22,956 bases of DNA from CAZYVU01 sp964651435. Lineage in GTDB: Bacteria; Desulfobacterota; Syntrophorhabdia; Syntrophorhabdales; CAYQXL01. Location of the stretch: NCBI GenBank assembly GCA_964651435.1, contig CAZYVU010000042.1, positions 1 to 22,956 of the forward strand, read 5' to 3'. Shown in pieces: positions 22,325 to 22,956 of the stretch. A program made the translations under genes and the position numbers. The notes below the pieces were generated by a model. The model had not been told where the DNA came from. It saw only the letters and a list, made by a program, of their open reading frames with translations, and made no database searches. Positions within the stretch are counted from its first letter, which is position 1; each line of letters opens with the position of its first letter.

Positions 22325-22849
22325 ATGAAAAAGCTTCTGTTGTCCGTCATAGTGCTCGGAGGCATCATTCTTCTCTTCTCGGGCCTCCCTGCCGGCGGTG
22401 CCGATGCAGGCCCTTTCCTGGTCGGCCCCTGGAGAATGTCCGAAACCGTCACGCCCCCCGAGGGTGCGATGGGTATACGTACCAGCGGCTACATCGTTAA
22501 CCCCACGGCATCTACCGTTACTTCGTGCTGCTGTATTTACGACAACACCGGCTCGAAGATCGAATGTACCGGCACCAATGTGGTTCCCAATCAGTCTTGG
22601 TATGTCAGTTTCGAGTCCAAGGAGGCCCGGACCGTCAAGTGCATAGCAATGCCGCAGTGGAGGCAGGTTCTCGACCCGAGCGTAGTTATCGCCGGTTTCT
22701 TAAATGAGTGGATGACCGTTGGGGACACCTCTCCTTGGGGTGCCAACGCCAAATTTTTTACCGCATCAAAGTGGAACATGTCGGCCGTACCGTTAAACAT
22801 GAAGACCACGCAGGATTTCTGGCGAGTGGCTAACGACTGCTCCAGATAA
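22325..22849 (+). CDS. small secreted cysteine-containing protein of unknown function
   Basis: A 174-residue exported protein I do not recognise. The signal peptide is clear (MKKLLLSVIVLGGIILLF, likely cut after GGADA). The mature domain has a run of three cysteines (TSCCCIYDN), further single cysteines in IECTGTN, VKCIAM and NDCSR, and a beta-sandwich-like pattern (GYIVNPTASTVTS, SWYVSFESKEARTV). Six mature cysteines could form disulfides. I chose ATG 22325 because AAGGAG lies eight bases upstream; the ATG at 22319 is only two bases from that site. It has its own promoter and closes the block of exported proteins. About 107 bases to the window end hold nothing I can identify. Confidence 0.72.
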   Translation: MKKLLLSVIVLGGIILLFSGLPAGGADAGPFLVGPWRMSETVTPPEGAMGIRTSGYIVNPTASTVTSCCCIYDNTGSKIECTGTNVVPNQSWYVSFESKEARTVKCIAMPQWRQVLDPSVVIAGFLNEWMTVGDTSPWGANAKFFTASKWNMSAVPLNMKTTQDFWRVANDCSR

Positions 22850-22956
22850 GCGAGGGGATTTGTCATAGCGATAGGCCGCTGCTCGTCTATCTATCCTGGG
22901 CGCCCTCCCTCCTCTTTCCTGCACGGCCCTTTCGGCTAAATGCCCGGAACCCCTTC

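Overview
This window is GC-rich, densely packed bacterial chromosome. It looks like a Gram-negative anaerobe of the former Deltaproteobacteria (Desulfobacterota/Syntrophia-like). The reasons are the gyrA-gpsA pair, a two-haem secreted cytochrome of a kind I associate with that group, exported beta-propeller/BACON proteins, and an acetate and gluconeogenesis gene set. The taxonomic call is an inference from gene content, not a measured result.

Layout. Positions 1-4418 are a minus-strand run. In transcription order it holds a small coiled-coil lipoprotein, truA, a VOC/glyoxalase-fold protein, a cation diffusion facilitator, a SAM methyltransferase, and a THUMP-type 23S rRNA methyltransferase cut by the window edge. 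Junctions are tight (a 4-bp ATGA overlap, gaps of 4-33 bp), so this is probably one operon. It diverges from gyrA-gpsA (4510-7937), which is followed by an orphan amino-acid-type periplasmic binding protein (7993-8787). A long imperfect palindrome separates that gene from the convergent pckA-like gene (8937-10535). Upstream of pckA is a P1-family peptidase, divergent from acs (acetyl-CoA synthetase, 11914-13887).

Beyond acs, three minus-strand genes follow in transcription order: a cytoplasmic PAS-PAS histidine kinase, a NarL/LuxR-type response regulator, and a GNAT acetyltransferase whose domain resembles the GNAT part of Pat/PatZ protein acetyltransferases. Acs carries the standard C-terminal acetylatable lysine motif. 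The segment 11914-17118 can therefore be read as an acetate-activation enzyme with a candidate post-translational modifier and a candidate two-component control pair. This is the most system-like observation here.

The last third (17535-22849) is a block of exported proteins: a di-haem GEGP-motif cytochrome, a divergent repeat beta-propeller protein with an InlB-type repeat and a BACON domain, and two secreted proteins of unknown function, each with its own promoter-like sequence.

I saw no tRNA, rRNA, CRISPR array, insertion sequence or prophage genes.
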